This document shows positions 17,828-27,550 of a stretch of 64,000 bases of DNA, one piece after another; within the stretch, counting starts at the first letter, position 1, and each line of letters starts with the position of its first letter. The stretch comes from Vulcanimicrobiota bacterium (GTDB lineage Bacteria > Vulcanimicrobiota > Vulcanimicrobiia > Vulcanimicrobiales > Vulcanimicrobiaceae), in contig JAAXCW010000006.1 of NCBI GenBank assembly GCA_013036095.1, positions 62,001-126,000 of the forward strand, in the 5' to 3' direction. The notes beneath the pieces are model-generated. The model was not told where the DNA came from and did no database searches. It was given only the letters and a program-made list of their open reading frames with translations. Position numbers and translations under genes: made by a program.

Positions 17828-17854
17828 CTGGCAGTCTCCGTTAGAGAGTGCTAG
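17828..17854 (+). promoter_or_regulatory. CIRCE-like HrcA operator
   Basis: CTGGCAGTC (17828-17836), a 9-nt spacer, then GAGTGCTAG (17846-17854). The consensus CIRCE is TTAGCACTC-N9-GAGTGCTAA: the right arm matches 8 of 9, the left 6 of 9, and the 9-nt spacing is exact. Its position at the predicted transcription start of groES is where HrcA normally acts. No hrcA gene is in the window. Confidence 0.75.
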
Positions 17855-17898
17855 CCCTCACTTCCTCATCTCGGTCAATAAATTTTTGGAGGGTTTTT

Positions 17899-18204
17899 GT
17901 GAATCTCAAGCCTTTGGGCGATCGCGTTGTTATCGAAAACGTCGAGCAGCAGGACCGCAGCGCCGGCGGCGTCTTTCTCCCCGACACTGCTAAGGAGAAA
18001 CCGCAAGAGGGCATGGTCCGCGCCGTCGGGACCGGTCGCACGCTCGACAACGGCACCAAAATCCCGATGGGCGTTAAGGTCGGCGATCGCGTGATCTATT
18101 CGAAATATTCCGGCTCCGAAGTAAAAATCGACGGTAAAGATTACCTCATCGTCTCTGAAAAAGACGTGCTGGCAATCGTCGACAAAGTTCCGGCCGGCGT
18201 TTAA
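17899..18204 (+). CDS. groES: GroES co-chaperonin
   Basis: A 101-aa cytoplasmic Hsp10 that caps GroEL. The start is GTG 17899, 5 nt after a strong GGAGGG (17888-17893); upstream in-frame codons lack similarity. The N-terminus [12 protein letters not shown], the mobile-loop region [18 protein letters not shown] and the C-terminal [13 protein letters not shown] are all typical. It lies downstream of a CIRCE-like operator and 18 nt before groEL. Confidence 0.96.
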   Translation: MNLKPLGDRVVIENVEQQDRSAGGVFLPDTAKEKPQEGMVRAVGTGRTLDNGTKIPMGVKVGDRVIYSKYSGSEVKIDGKDYLIVSEKDVLAIVDKVPAGV

Positions 18205-18216
18205 AGGAGCATTTAG

Positions 18217-19881
<1,665 letters not shown>

Positions 19882-19986
19882 ACGCTTGATGGGGTTTGCG
19901 ACCACCGCGGCGTATGTTTAGCGGTCGCCGCAAACCCCATCTGCGCTCAACAGTTCTGGCCGATTATCTTCACTCGACAAAATAGG

Positions 19987-20020
19987 AAAGGCCCGCAATA
20001 TTTGCGGGCCTTTTCTTTTG
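19987..20020 (+). terminator. Rho-independent terminator of groESL
   Basis: AAAGGCCCGCAA (19987-19998), loop TAT, and TTGCGGGCCTTT (20002-20013) form a 12-bp perfect stem followed by a T-rich tail. It lies about 105 nt after the groEL stop. Confidence 0.9.
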
Positions 20021-20054
20021 TTTTATTTTTTTTGCAGGAGCTATGTTTGGCGAA

Positions 20055-20108
20055 GATGAGGTTGGCCCGAAACGCTAAACAGACTCCGCGTTTCGGGACA
20101 ACCTCATC
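20055..20108. repeat. Long near-perfect inverted repeat
   Basis: Arms at 20055-20075 and 20088-20108 are complementary at 20 of 21 positions and enclose a 12-nt loop. No T tract follows on either strand, so a simple terminator is unlikely. It lies between the groEL terminator and the 3' end of the DUF1761-like gene. In size and single mismatch it resembles the arms of the element at 55750-55885. Confidence 0.65.
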
Positions 20109-20114
20109 GAGCCA

Positions 20115-20561
20115 CTACACAGTAGCTGTCGCAGTGCGTGCGCTCATCGCGCCGATGATCCATCCCATGATCGCCATTGCAACGATCACGAAACCGGCGT
20201 TGATAGCCCAGAGTCCGAACGCGAGGCCGCCCCAGACCACTCCCATGAGCGTCATCGATGCATAGACGCCGATGCCGATGAAGAGGCCGAAGCCTAAGCC
20301 GCGCGCGGCGGGATTGGGGTCGGGCCGCATCGAGAGCGCGGTTCCGATGACGTACGCCAGGAACCAGCCCAACAGGAAGGTCTCGACCAGGGGCCACATC
20401 ATGCCGCTGCCCGCGGGCATCGCGGGAGCCTTGCCGCCCATCATTTGGGTGACCTGGGCCGCATACATGGCGCCGAAGATAAGGGTGTACCAGAGCCAGC
20501 TGAGCAGGAAGAACGCTACCGCCGCGACCAGAGCGGCGAGGTGGTTGACGCGTGAACTCAT
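20115..20561 (-). CDS. DUF1761-like small membrane protein
   Basis: 148 aa if started at ATG 20561 (MSSRVNHLAALVAAV...), which has GGAGGC directly upstream; a longer in-frame start exists but adds a non-homologous N-terminus. Four hydrophobic helices are visible, with a LSWLWYTLIFG segment and an AINAGFVIVAMAIMGWIIG C-terminal helix, a pattern like DUF1761 proteins. Function unknown. Confidence 0.65.
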   Translation of the reverse strand: MSSRVNHLAALVAAVAFFLLSWLWYTLIFGAMYAAQVTQMMGGKAPAMPAGSGMMWPLVETFLLGWFLAYVIGTALSMRPDPNPAARGLGFGLFIGIGVYASMTLMGVVWGGLAFGLWAINAGFVIVAMAIMGWIIGAMSARTATATV

Positions 20562-20689
20562 GAAGCCTCCAAAGGCAAGCGATTCCTGATCCCTTCGCTT
20601 GCTTGCTTCGGTGCCCTGCCCCAAATGAGGGAAAGGTGTAAGCAAGCTGATAAACCAGTTGACCTGTCTTTTTGGAGGACAAAGTAAGC

Positions 20690-21172
20690 ATGAAATTTCC
20701 CCGGACCATCTTGACCTGCGGCGTAGCGATCGTCGCTGCGGCCGCTTTAAGCGCCTGCGGATCGGGCACGACGACGACCACCACCACAGCCACTGCTGCG
20801 CCCGGCGCGAATGCGAAGATTTCCAACGGCATGAAGACGGCAGTCGGCCGCACCGTGAAAATGGGCGCGCAAAACGGCTCCGGACAGACCGGAACCGCGA
20901 CCATCGTTACAAAGGGAACCGGCGTCATGGTGACCGTGACCGTCAGCAACGAGCCCAAGGGCGCGTCGGAGCCGGCGCATATTCATCTCGGCACTTGCTC
21001 GAAACTGATTCCGGCGCCGTGGAAACCGCTTAGCAACGTTGTGAAGGGCGTTTCGACGACCACCGTACCGGGTGTCACCGTCGCCCAGCTCACCGGCAAG
21101 ACGAAGTACGCGATCAACGTGCACAAGAGCTTGGCAATGCTCAAAGTGTACGTCTCCTGCGGCGGAATCTAA
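20690..21172 (+). CDS. Lipoprotein with a CHRD/SOD-like motif
   Basis: 160 aa. ATG 20690 is preceded by GGAGGA and encodes a lipoprotein signal (ILTCGVAIVAAAALSAC, lipid-modified Cys near residue 22), then a poly-Thr spacer. The core (TGTATIVTKGTGVMVTVTV...EPAHIHLGTC) resembles CHRD or Cu/Zn-SOD-like beta-sandwich proteins that carry an AHIHxGxC motif, but the other copper ligands are not evident. Probably a periplasmic or surface lipoprotein of unknown function. Confidence 0.6.
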   Translation: MKFPRTILTCGVAIVAAAALSACGSGTTTTTTTATAAPGANAKISNGMKTAVGRTVKMGAQNGSGQTGTATIVTKGTGVMVTVTVSNEPKGASEPAHIHLGTCSKLIPAPWKPLSNVVKGVSTTTVPGVTVAQLTGKTKYAINVHKSLAMLKVYVSCGGI

Positions 21173-21192
21173 GGCCAAAGACCTAGTCACCG

Positions 21193-21224
21193 TAAGGGGG
21201 GCGCGCAAGCGCCCTCCTTATTTT
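21193..21224 (+). terminator. Rho-independent terminator after the CHRD-like lipoprotein gene
   Basis: AAGGGGGGCGC (21194-21204), loop GCAA and GCGCCCTCCTT (21209-21219) form an 11-bp stem with one G-U pair, followed by ATTTT. Confidence 0.85.
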
Positions 21225-21237
21225 CCGCCGGCCGCGC

Positions 21238-21255
21238 TATAATGGAAGGCGGAGG
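21238..21255 (+). promoter_or_regulatory. -10 element and ribosome binding site of the small secreted protein gene
   Basis: A perfect TATAAT at 21238-21243 lies only 21 nt before the ATG at 21265, with GGAGG at 21251-21255. The transcript would have a very short leader. No convincing -35 is seen. Confidence 0.5.
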
Positions 21256-21264
21256 CCTGTACCT

Positions 21265-21654
21265 ATGTCGATCAGGTTTACTTATCTCTTGGCTGCGGCG
21301 CTTTTGCTTTCAGCCTCATTAACGTCATCCGTTTTAGCCGCGGGTTCGGCCGACTTTGCGACAGCCGTCAAAAACATGCCCGCCCAGTCCGACAAGTTCC
21401 GTTCGATGATGAGCAACTTGAGTGTTTCGCAGTTTCATTTCGTGAACGTGGCAGGTCAAGCCGATTCCGCCACGCTTCGGAAGAACGCGTCGGCGATCGC
21501 CGACCTACGCGATACGCTGGGGCACGCAACGCTACTGGATAGCCAAGGCATCGTCGTCACGCTGCGCAAGGTGCTGCAAGGCAAGAATCTGACGATCGAG
21601 CACATCGTCGGCATCTCGGTGGGCGGCACGCAGATTACGCTGTTTTACCAGTAG
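21265..21654 (+). CDS. Small secreted protein of unknown function
   Basis: 129 aa with a Sec signal peptide (MSIRFTYLLAAALLLSASLTSSVLAAG). The mature part is about 100 residues: two amphipathic helices and a C-terminal beta region (IVVTLRKVLQGKNLTIEHIVGISVGGTQITLFYQ). No cysteines and no recognised family. It is preceded by a TATAAT box and GGAGG. Its 3' end overlaps the converging permease gene by 20 nt. Confidence 0.6.
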   Translation: MSIRFTYLLAAALLLSASLTSSVLAAGSADFATAVKNMPAQSDKFRSMMSNLSVSQFHFVNVAGQADSATLRKNASAIADLRDTLGHATLLDSQGIVVTLRKVLQGKNLTIEHIVGISVGGTQITLFYQ

Positions 21655-22987
21655 GCGGAACGAGCCGCTTGGCCCGAACGAACAAGTAATAGACCGGCAC
21701 CGCAGCGGCGAACAGCACAAAAGTGACCGCTGCGCCTTGCCACGACGCGGCGTAGCTGGTCAGCGCGATGCCGAACGCGATCACCAGGAATAGGCCCGTG
21801 GTGTATGGGTGAAACGGGACCGAAAAGGGCACGATCTTGCCGCGATCGCGCGCGCGGAAGACGAACACGGCGACAGCCGCGAGCGCGAAGAACAAGAAGT
21901 CGACGCCGATCACGTAGTTGATGATCCCAGCGTACCCTTTCCAGAACGTGATGACGATCGCGATGAGTCCCTGCAAGGCGATGGCGACGACCGGCACCCG
22001 CGACCTGGGATGCACCCACGCAATCGCTTTAAAGAACAGCCCGTCGGCGGCCATCGCGTGATAGACGCGCGGCGACGTCAGAATCTGATTGCTCAAAAAA
22101 CCGAGCGTCGAGAGCGAGATGATCGCGGCCATGAGTTGAGCGCCGCGCGTTCCAATGAAAGCGCGCGCTACTTCGGAAGCTGGCGCGTCGGTGTGCATCA
22201 ATCCATTCGATCCCAAAACGCGCAGACAGACGACGTTCACCAGCAAGTATAGAACGATCACGCCCCCGACTCCCCAGAGCAAGCCGCGCGGCAGCGAGTG
22301 CGGCGGATCTCTGAGTTCGCCGCTCATGAAACTCGCGGTTTGCCAACCGCTGTATGCGAACATGACCTGCACCATCGCGACCGCCATCAGCGCGAACAGC
22401 CCCATCGTCGTCGCCGTGCTTGGAGTCTGCACAGCCGCGGCGGGCAGTGGATGCGCGAATAGGCCGAAACCGATCAGCAGCGCGATCGCCGCAATCTTCA
22501 GCACCATGAACGCGTTCTGCAAGTTTCCACCCTGGCGAACTCCGAGGCAGTTGATGATAGTAAAGACGGCGAGCACGACAAACGCCAGCAGCGGCTGACG
22601 AACATTCTGTCCGGTCAGAACCGGATAATAGCCCGCGAACGTGAGCGCGGCGGCGGCCATTCCGCCGCTTTGAGAGATCAGCAGCAGCGTCCAGCCGTAC
22701 ATGAATGCAACCAGCGGATGGAACGCATCCCGCAGATACGCGTAAAAGCCGCCGTCGTGCGGGCGCCTTGCCGCTAGTTCCGCGATAACGAATGCGCCGA
22801 GAATCGACACGGCGCCGCCGGCGATCCAGACGCCGAGGATTGCGCTCGGGATCCAAACGATTTTGGCGACGACCGAGGGATTGCGGAAGATGCCCGAGCC
22901 GACGATCCCGCCCATGACGATCAGCGCGGCGTCGAAAGGCCCCAGCCGCCTGGCTAGCTTGATCAGCGGTTCACCTCGATACTTCAA
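21635..22987 (-). CDS. APC-superfamily amino acid permease
   Basis: 450 aa from a TTG at 22987; the frame is open to a TTG at 23065, but that would abut the divergent hsp20 start, so the shorter form is preferred. Twelve transmembrane helices are predicted. The first (GPFDAALIVMGGIVGSGIF) contains the APC substrate-binding GxGI-type break. FAYSGWQTASFMSGELRDP and SRVPVVAIALQG are typical of cationic or neutral amino acid transporters. Substrate unknown. No clear ribosome binding site was found for either start. Confidence 0.85.
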   Translation of the reverse strand: MKYRGEPLIKLARRLGPFDAALIVMGGIVGSGIFRNPSVVAKIVWIPSAILGVWIAGGAVSILGAFVIAELAARRPHDGGFYAYLRDAFHPLVAFMYGWTLLLISQSGGMAAAALTFAGYYPVLTGQNVRQPLLAFVVLAVFTIINCLGVRQGGNLQNAFMVLKIAAIALLIGFGLFAHPLPAAAVQTPSTATTMGLFALMAVAMVQVMFAYSGWQTASFMSGELRDPPHSLPRGLLWGVGGVIVLYLLVNVVCLRVLGSNGLMHTDAPASEVARAFIGTRGAQLMAAIISLSTLGFLSNQILTSPRVYHAMAADGLFFKAIAWVHPRSRVPVVAIALQGLIAIVITFWKGYAGIINYVIGVDFLFFALAAVAVFVFRARDRGKIVPFSVPFHPYTTGLFLVIAFGIALTSYAASWQGAAVTFVLFAAAVPVYYLFVRAKRLVPPTGKTA

Positions 22988-23064
22988 TGGCAGGAGGACA
23001 ACTGCGAATGCGAGGATGCTTTGGACCCGAATCCTCGGAGGCCCTTGGAGAGTTATAGGTAGCA

Positions 23065-23439
23065 ATGGATTGGATGTGCGGATGGCAGCCGAACGTCGAC
23101 GTCGTGATCGACGAAGGCTCGCGCACGCTCGTCGTTCGGGCTGAGCTCGCCGGCGCCGACAGCGAAAGTTTACGAATCTACTTGGACGATCAGCGGCTCT
23201 ATATTTCGGGGCGCCGCGCCAAGACCGCGCGCCTGCGCGGCGGGTCGTTCGTGCAAAAAGAGATCGCGGACGGCGATTTTGTGAAGAGCATTCGCTTGCC
23301 GGTTGCGGTCGCCCAGCAAGAAATTACCGGATCTTATGAAGACGGCATGCTGACGATCGCGCTCCCGATTTCCGCGGACGAATACGTTCCGGCGTCGCGC
23401 ACGGAAATCCGCATGACCGTGAAGCGGGTGCTGGCGTAA
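23065..23439 (+). CDS. Hsp20 / alpha-crystallin small heat shock protein
   Basis: 124 aa with a very short N-terminal arm (MDWMCGWQPNVDVVIDEG), an alpha-crystallin domain and the C-terminal signature FVKSIRLPV...YEDGMLTIALPI (A-x-x-x-G-x-L-like). Holdase for unfolding proteins. Its stop TAA overlaps the lon ATG by 1 nt, so it is probably translated with lon, a sensible stress pairing. Confidence 0.88.
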   Translation: MDWMCGWQPNVDVVIDEGSRTLVVRAELAGADSESLRIYLDDQRLYISGRRAKTARLRGGSFVQKEIADGDFVKSIRLPVAVAQQEITGSYEDGMLTIALPISADEYVPASRTEIRMTVKRVLA

Positions 23440-25862
23440 TGCCCGAAATCGGACTTCTGCCGCTGCAAGACGCCGTGCTCTTTCCGAACACCGTCATCCC
23501 GCTTGCGGTCGTAAAGCGTCCCGGTATTCAACTGGTCGAAGAAGCACTGCGCGAGGGCAAGTCTATCGGACTGACGCTGCTGACGAACCGCGACGTCGAA
23601 AATCCGGGACCCGACGACGTGCACCGCATCGGAACGATCGGCACCGTGCAAAAAATGCTCAAAGTGCCCGACGGTACGCTGCGCTGTATCGTGGCCGGTC
23701 AAAGCGTCTTCAAGATCCAGAAATTCACTTCGACGGATCCCTATATGGTCGCGGAGTACGCGGAACTGCCCGACATCACGAGCTCGTCCGACGAACTCGT
23801 CGCGATGCAGCGCAACCTCGCGACGCTCTTCCAGAAACTGCTGGGATATTTGCCGCAAGCTCCGCGCGAGATGGAGATGGAAGTCCAGAATATCTCCGAT
23901 CCGAACTTGCTTACCTATTTCGTCGCATCGACGATGCGTCTCGATACGGCCGATCGCCAGGCAGTGCTCGAAGAACGCAACACCGAGAAGCGGATGCGCA
24001 AGCTCACGATGCTGCTGACCAAGGAGCTCGAGGTCGTCGAGCTCGGACACAAGATTCAATCCGATATCCAGCGCGAGATGGAGAAAAACCAGCGCGAGTT
24101 CTATCTGCGCCAGCAGTTGCGGGCGATTCAAGAAGAACTGGGCGAGGTCGATCCGCAGCTGGCCGAAGCCAACGAGCTGCGGCAAAAAATCGAAGAAGCG
24201 AAGATGCCCGAAGACGCGCGAAAAGCCGCCGACCGGGAACTCGACCGCATCTCCAAAGTTCCGCAGGCGTCGCCCGAGTACAGCGTTATCCGCACCTATC
24301 TGGATTGGCTCGTGCAGCTGCCGTGGGGCCAGGAGACCACCGATCACTTCGATATCAAGCGCGCGCGCCAGATTCTGGACGAAGATCACTACGATCTCGA
24401 CAAAATCAAAGACCGCATCATCGAGTATTTGGCTGTCGGCAAACTGAAGAAACGACTGACCGGTCCGATCCTGTGTTTCGTGGGGCCGCCGGGCACGGGA
24501 AAGACGTCGCTCGGGCAATCGATCGCGCGCGCGATGGGACGAAAGTTCGCGCGCCTCTCGGTCGGCGGCGTGCGCGACGAAGCCGAGATACGCGGCCACC
24601 GCCGCACCTATATCGGCGCCATGCCGGGGACGATCGTGCGCGCGATTCGCGATGCGGGCACGCGTAATCCGGTCATGATGATCGACGAGATCGACAAGGT
24701 CGGCGCGGACTTCCGCGGGGATCCGCAGTCGGCGCTGCTCGAAGTGCTCGATCCGGAGCAGAACAACACATTCCGCGATCACTATCTCGATTTGCCCTTC
24801 GACCTTTCGCAAGTGCTCTTTGTCTGCACGGCCAACAGCTTAGATACGATCAGTCCGCCGCTGCGCGATCGTATGGAGATCATCCAGCTCTCGGGATACA
24901 CCGAACTCGAAAAACTCCAGATCGCCAAACGCTATCTCGTACCTAAGCAGCGCAAAGCCAACGGACTAAAGGATTCGCAGGCGCAGATCAACGATGCGGC
25001 GCTGCGGTCGATCATCGTCGACTATACGCGCGAAGCCGGCGTCCGTAACCTAGAACGTGAAATCGGGACGACGTTTCGCAAGATCGCGCGGAAGATTGCG
25101 GAGTCGCCGCGCTACAAAGGCCGCATCAAAGCCGACAGCCTGGTGGGTTATCTCAACAAGCCGCTCTTCTACAACGAGGTCAAGAAGCGCGTCGCATCGG
25201 TCGGCGTCGCGACCGGGATGTTCTACACGCCGGTCGGCGGAGATATTTTGTTCATCGAGACGACGGCGATGCCGGGCACCGGAAAACTTGTGCTGACCGG
25301 CCAGCTCGGCGACGTGATGAAAGAGAGCGCGCAAGCGGCGGTGTCGTTCTTGCGCTCGCGCTCCGCGGAGTTGGGCTTGCCCGACGATTACTTCGCCAAA
25401 CACGATCTGCACATCCATGTGCCGACGGGGGCGGTGCCGAAAGATGGTCCGTCCGCGGGCGTTGCCTTGGCCACCGCTATTGCGTCGCTGCTCACCGGAA
25501 TCAAAGTGGATCCCGACGTCGCGATGACGGGCGAAATCACGCTTACCGGTCAAGTGCTCCCGATCGGCGGTCTGAAGGAAAAGGTGCTTGGCGCAAAGCG
25601 CGCGGGCATCCGGAAGATTATCATGCCCAAGCGCAACGAGATCGATCTCGACGACATTCCCAAAGAAGTGCGTGATACCATGACGTTCGTGCCCGTTGAA
25701 GAGCTTTCTGAAGTTCTTCAGCACGCGCTCGGCAAGCGGATCATCACCCCGGTTGAATTGGGCGCCTCGCCCGCGCGCGCCAGCAATGTCGTGCCGATGC
25801 GCCGCAGCGCCATCAAGCGCGTTCGCAACGGCGAACGCAAACGCTCGCGTAACCGCCGCTAA
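23439..25862 (+). CDS. lon: Lon, ATP-dependent serine protease
   Basis: An 807-aa cytoplasmic AAA+ protease. The N-terminal LAN domain begins [19 protein letters not shown], and a coiled coil occupies about 190-260. Walker A GPPGTGKT is at 349-356 and Walker B MMIDEIDK follows. The proteolytic domain carries catalytic Ser672 in KDGPSAGVA and Lys715 in [13 protein letters not shown], 43 residues apart as in E. coli Lon. A basic tail ([15 protein letters not shown]) ends the protein. It is coupled to hsp20 upstream and followed after 4 nt by an aminotransferase. Confidence 0.97.
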   Translation: MPEIGLLPLQDAVLFPNTVIPLAVVKRPGIQLVEEALREGKSIGLTLLTNRDVENPGPDDVHRIGTIGTVQKMLKVPDGTLRCIVAGQSVFKIQKFTSTDPYMVAEYAELPDITSSSDELVAMQRNLATLFQKLLGYLPQAPREMEMEVQNISDPNLLTYFVASTMRLDTADRQAVLEERNTEKRMRKLTMLLTKELEVVELGHKIQSDIQREMEKNQREFYLRQQLRAIQEELGEVDPQLAEANELRQKIEEAKMPEDARKAADRELDRISKVPQASPEYSVIRTYLDWLVQLPWGQETTDHFDIKRARQILDEDHYDLDKIKDRIIEYLAVGKLKKRLTGPILCFVGPPGTGKTSLGQSIARAMGRKFARLSVGGVRDEAEIRGHRRTYIGAMPGTIVRAIRDAGTRNPVMMIDEIDKVGADFRGDPQSALLEVLDPEQNNTFRDHYLDLPFDLSQVLFVCTANSLDTISPPLRDRMEIIQLSGYTELEKLQIAKRYLVPKQRKANGLKDSQAQINDAALRSIIVDYTREAGVRNLEREIGTTFRKIARKIAESPRYKGRIKADSLVGYLNKPLFYNEVKKRVASVGVATGMFYTPVGGDILFIETTAMPGTGKLVLTGQLGDVMKESAQAAVSFLRSRSAELGLPDDYFAKHDLHIHVPTGAVPKDGPSAGVALATAIASLLTGIKVDPDVAMTGEITLTGQVLPIGGLKEKVLGAKRAGIRKIIMPKRNEIDLDDIPKEVRDTMTFVPVEELSEVLQHALGKRIITPVELGASPARASNVVPMRRSAIKRVRNGERKRSRNRR

Positions 25863-25866
25863 GTTC

Positions 25867-27087
25867 ATGCGAGAGCTGCTGTTTATTCCCGGCCCAGTTA
25901 CCGTTTCGGAGCGCGTGCTCGCAGCGATGAACCGCCCGCTCATCGACCATCGCGGCCCCGAATTTAGCGAACTCGTGGAGCGCATCTACGCGGGATTACG
26001 GCCGATTTTTGGAACGGAAGAAGCCGAGATCGTGCTGCTCGGATCCTCCGGCACGGGTGCGCTGGAAGCGGCGATCGCGAACGCTTTTTCTCCAGGCGAT
26101 ACGCTGCTGGCCGCTCCGATGGGCGCGTTCGGAGAGCGCATGATCGCGATTGCGCGCACATACGGCATGACGGTCGATGCGCTCGAAGCGCGTCCCGGAT
26201 TCGCGGTCGATCTGCGCGAGTTCGCGAAGCGGCTCAACGACGATACCGATCACCGCTATCGCGGCATTCTGCTGACGCACAACGAAACGTCGACCGGCGT
26301 TCAGAGCGATATGGGGGAGCTGGCGGCGATCGCGCAAGCGCACGGCGCGCTCACGATCGTCGATTCGGTCAGCGGGTTAGGCGCAACCGATTTCCGCATG
26401 GACGAATGGGGATACGACGTCGTGGCCGGCGCGTCGCAGAAAGTGCTGGCCGCACCGCCGGGCGTTGCGATGTTAGCTATTAGTCCGCGCGCGTGGAACG
26501 CGATTGAGGCGTCGAAGACGCCGCGTTTCTACTTCGACCTCGTGAAGGCGCGCGAATTTGCGCGGCAAGGTCAGATGCCGTGGACGTCCCCGGTCAGCAC
26601 GATGTTCGCGCTCGACGTTGCGCTCGAACAGTATCACCGCGAAGGCGCGCCGGCAATTCACCGACGGCTAGCGATGTACGCGGAGGCCATTCGCGCGGCG
26701 TTCACTGCGCTCGGGCTTGAAATTTTTTCTCAACCCGGCGCTCATTCCGTTACCGTCGTCACCGCAAAGGTTCCGGCCGGCGTCGATGCGGCCGGCTTGC
26801 TGCGCGGCCTGCGGATGAATCGCGGCGTCACGCTCGCGGGCGGCCAGCTCGATCTGAAAGGCAAGATCGTGCGAATGGGAACGATGGGGGATATCTCGCA
26901 GACCGACGTCTTGGCCGCGATCCAGGCACTCGAGATCGCGCTGCTCGATTACGACGTGCCGGTGCGTGTGGGCGCGGCCGGTAAAGCCGCGCTGAGCGTC
27001 TTTCTGGATGTAGACGGCGCTACACCCGGTGATGCGCGAAAAAGTAGTGCGCAAATGGGCGCGCAAACCACGGGAACGTCCCGATGA
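25867..27087 (+). CDS. Class V aminotransferase (alanine/serine--glyoxylate aminotransferase family)
   Basis: 406 aa from ATG 25867 (MRELLFIPGPVTVSERVL); open codons further upstream lie inside lon. The N-terminal PGPV, the GSSGTGALEAA cofactor loop, THNETSTGV, IVDSVSGLG and the PLP lysine Lys192 in GASQKVLAAPPG are diagnostic. Members include alanine-glyoxylate and serine-glyoxylate aminotransferases; the amino donor cannot be assigned. The last ~25 residues overlap cvpA on the opposite strand by 68 nt. Confidence 0.88.
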   Translation: MRELLFIPGPVTVSERVLAAMNRPLIDHRGPEFSELVERIYAGLRPIFGTEEAEIVLLGSSGTGALEAAIANAFSPGDTLLAAPMGAFGERMIAIARTYGMTVDALEARPGFAVDLREFAKRLNDDTDHRYRGILLTHNETSTGVQSDMGELAAIAQAHGALTIVDSVSGLGATDFRMDEWGYDVVAGASQKVLAAPPGVAMLAISPRAWNAIEASKTPRFYFDLVKAREFARQGQMPWTSPVSTMFALDVALEQYHREGAPAIHRRLAMYAEAIRAAFTALGLEIFSQPGAHSVTVVTAKVPAGVDAAGLLRGLRMNRGVTLAGGQLDLKGKIVRMGTMGDISQTDVLAAIQALEIALLDYDVPVRVGAAGKAALSVFLDVDGATPGDARKSSAQMGAQTTGTSR

Positions 27088-27550
27088 TTGCGCCGTCCAC
27101 GCGATCGTTCGGGCTGGTTTCGTAACCGACGAGCACCGAGCGGTGCAGATCCGCGCGAATATCCGGGGAGAGCGGAAAGAAGAGCGCGACATAGAGCAGC
27201 AGCCAAATCAGCACGACCGCTTTCATGATTCCAATCGCCGCGCCGCCTAGGGCGTTTCCCAATCCCAAAAACGGCAGCTTGGTCACGGTATTCAGCGCGC
27301 GCGCAATCAGCAAGATCGCCACGTAGGTTGCCAGGCCGACCAAAAACATCGCGACGACGTGCGCCGACCCTCTGCCCAAATGAAGCGTCGTCTGAAAGAA
27401 CCCGTCGACCGATCCCCGGTAGAACCATGGCACGATGACCGATGCGGCGAGCGCGACGAATCCGCTCAGCTCCAGAATGAAGCCGCGCTTATAACCTTTG
27501 AGCGCCGCGATCAAAACGATGGCGCCGATCAGGATATCCGGCCAAATCAT
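27020..27550 (-). CDS. cvpA: CvpA-family membrane protein
   Basis: 176 aa with four transmembrane helices. The N-terminus WPDILIGAIVLIAALKGYKRGFILELSG, split here by its helices, is the CvpA signature (GxxxG after TM1), and a second Gly-rich segment LGLGNALGGAAIGIMKA follows. CvpA proteins are linked to colicin V production and envelope homeostasis. It overlaps the pheT stop by 4 nt, so pheS-pheT-cvpA form an operon, as near pheST in Firmicutes. Confidence 0.85.
   Translation of the reverse strand: MIWPDILIGAIVLIAALKGYKRGFILELSGFVALAASVIVPWFYRGSVDGFFQTTLHLGRGSAHVVAMFLVGLATYVAILLIARALNTVTKLPFLGLGNALGGAAIGIMKAVVLIWLLLYVALFFPLSPDIRADLHRSVLVGYETSPNDRVDGAIIGTFPWFARPFAHYFFAHHRV

Noticed and set aside
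20042-20078. An 11-codon ATG ORF (MFGEDEVGPKR) with AGGAG upstream
   Set aside because: The ribosome binding site spacing is only 2 nt, and the codons lie in the left arm of the inverted repeat; probably chance.
23334-24812. A 492-codon open frame antisense to the start of lon
   Set aside because: No recognisable motif and complete overlap with a perfectly conserved Lon; a codon-bias shadow.
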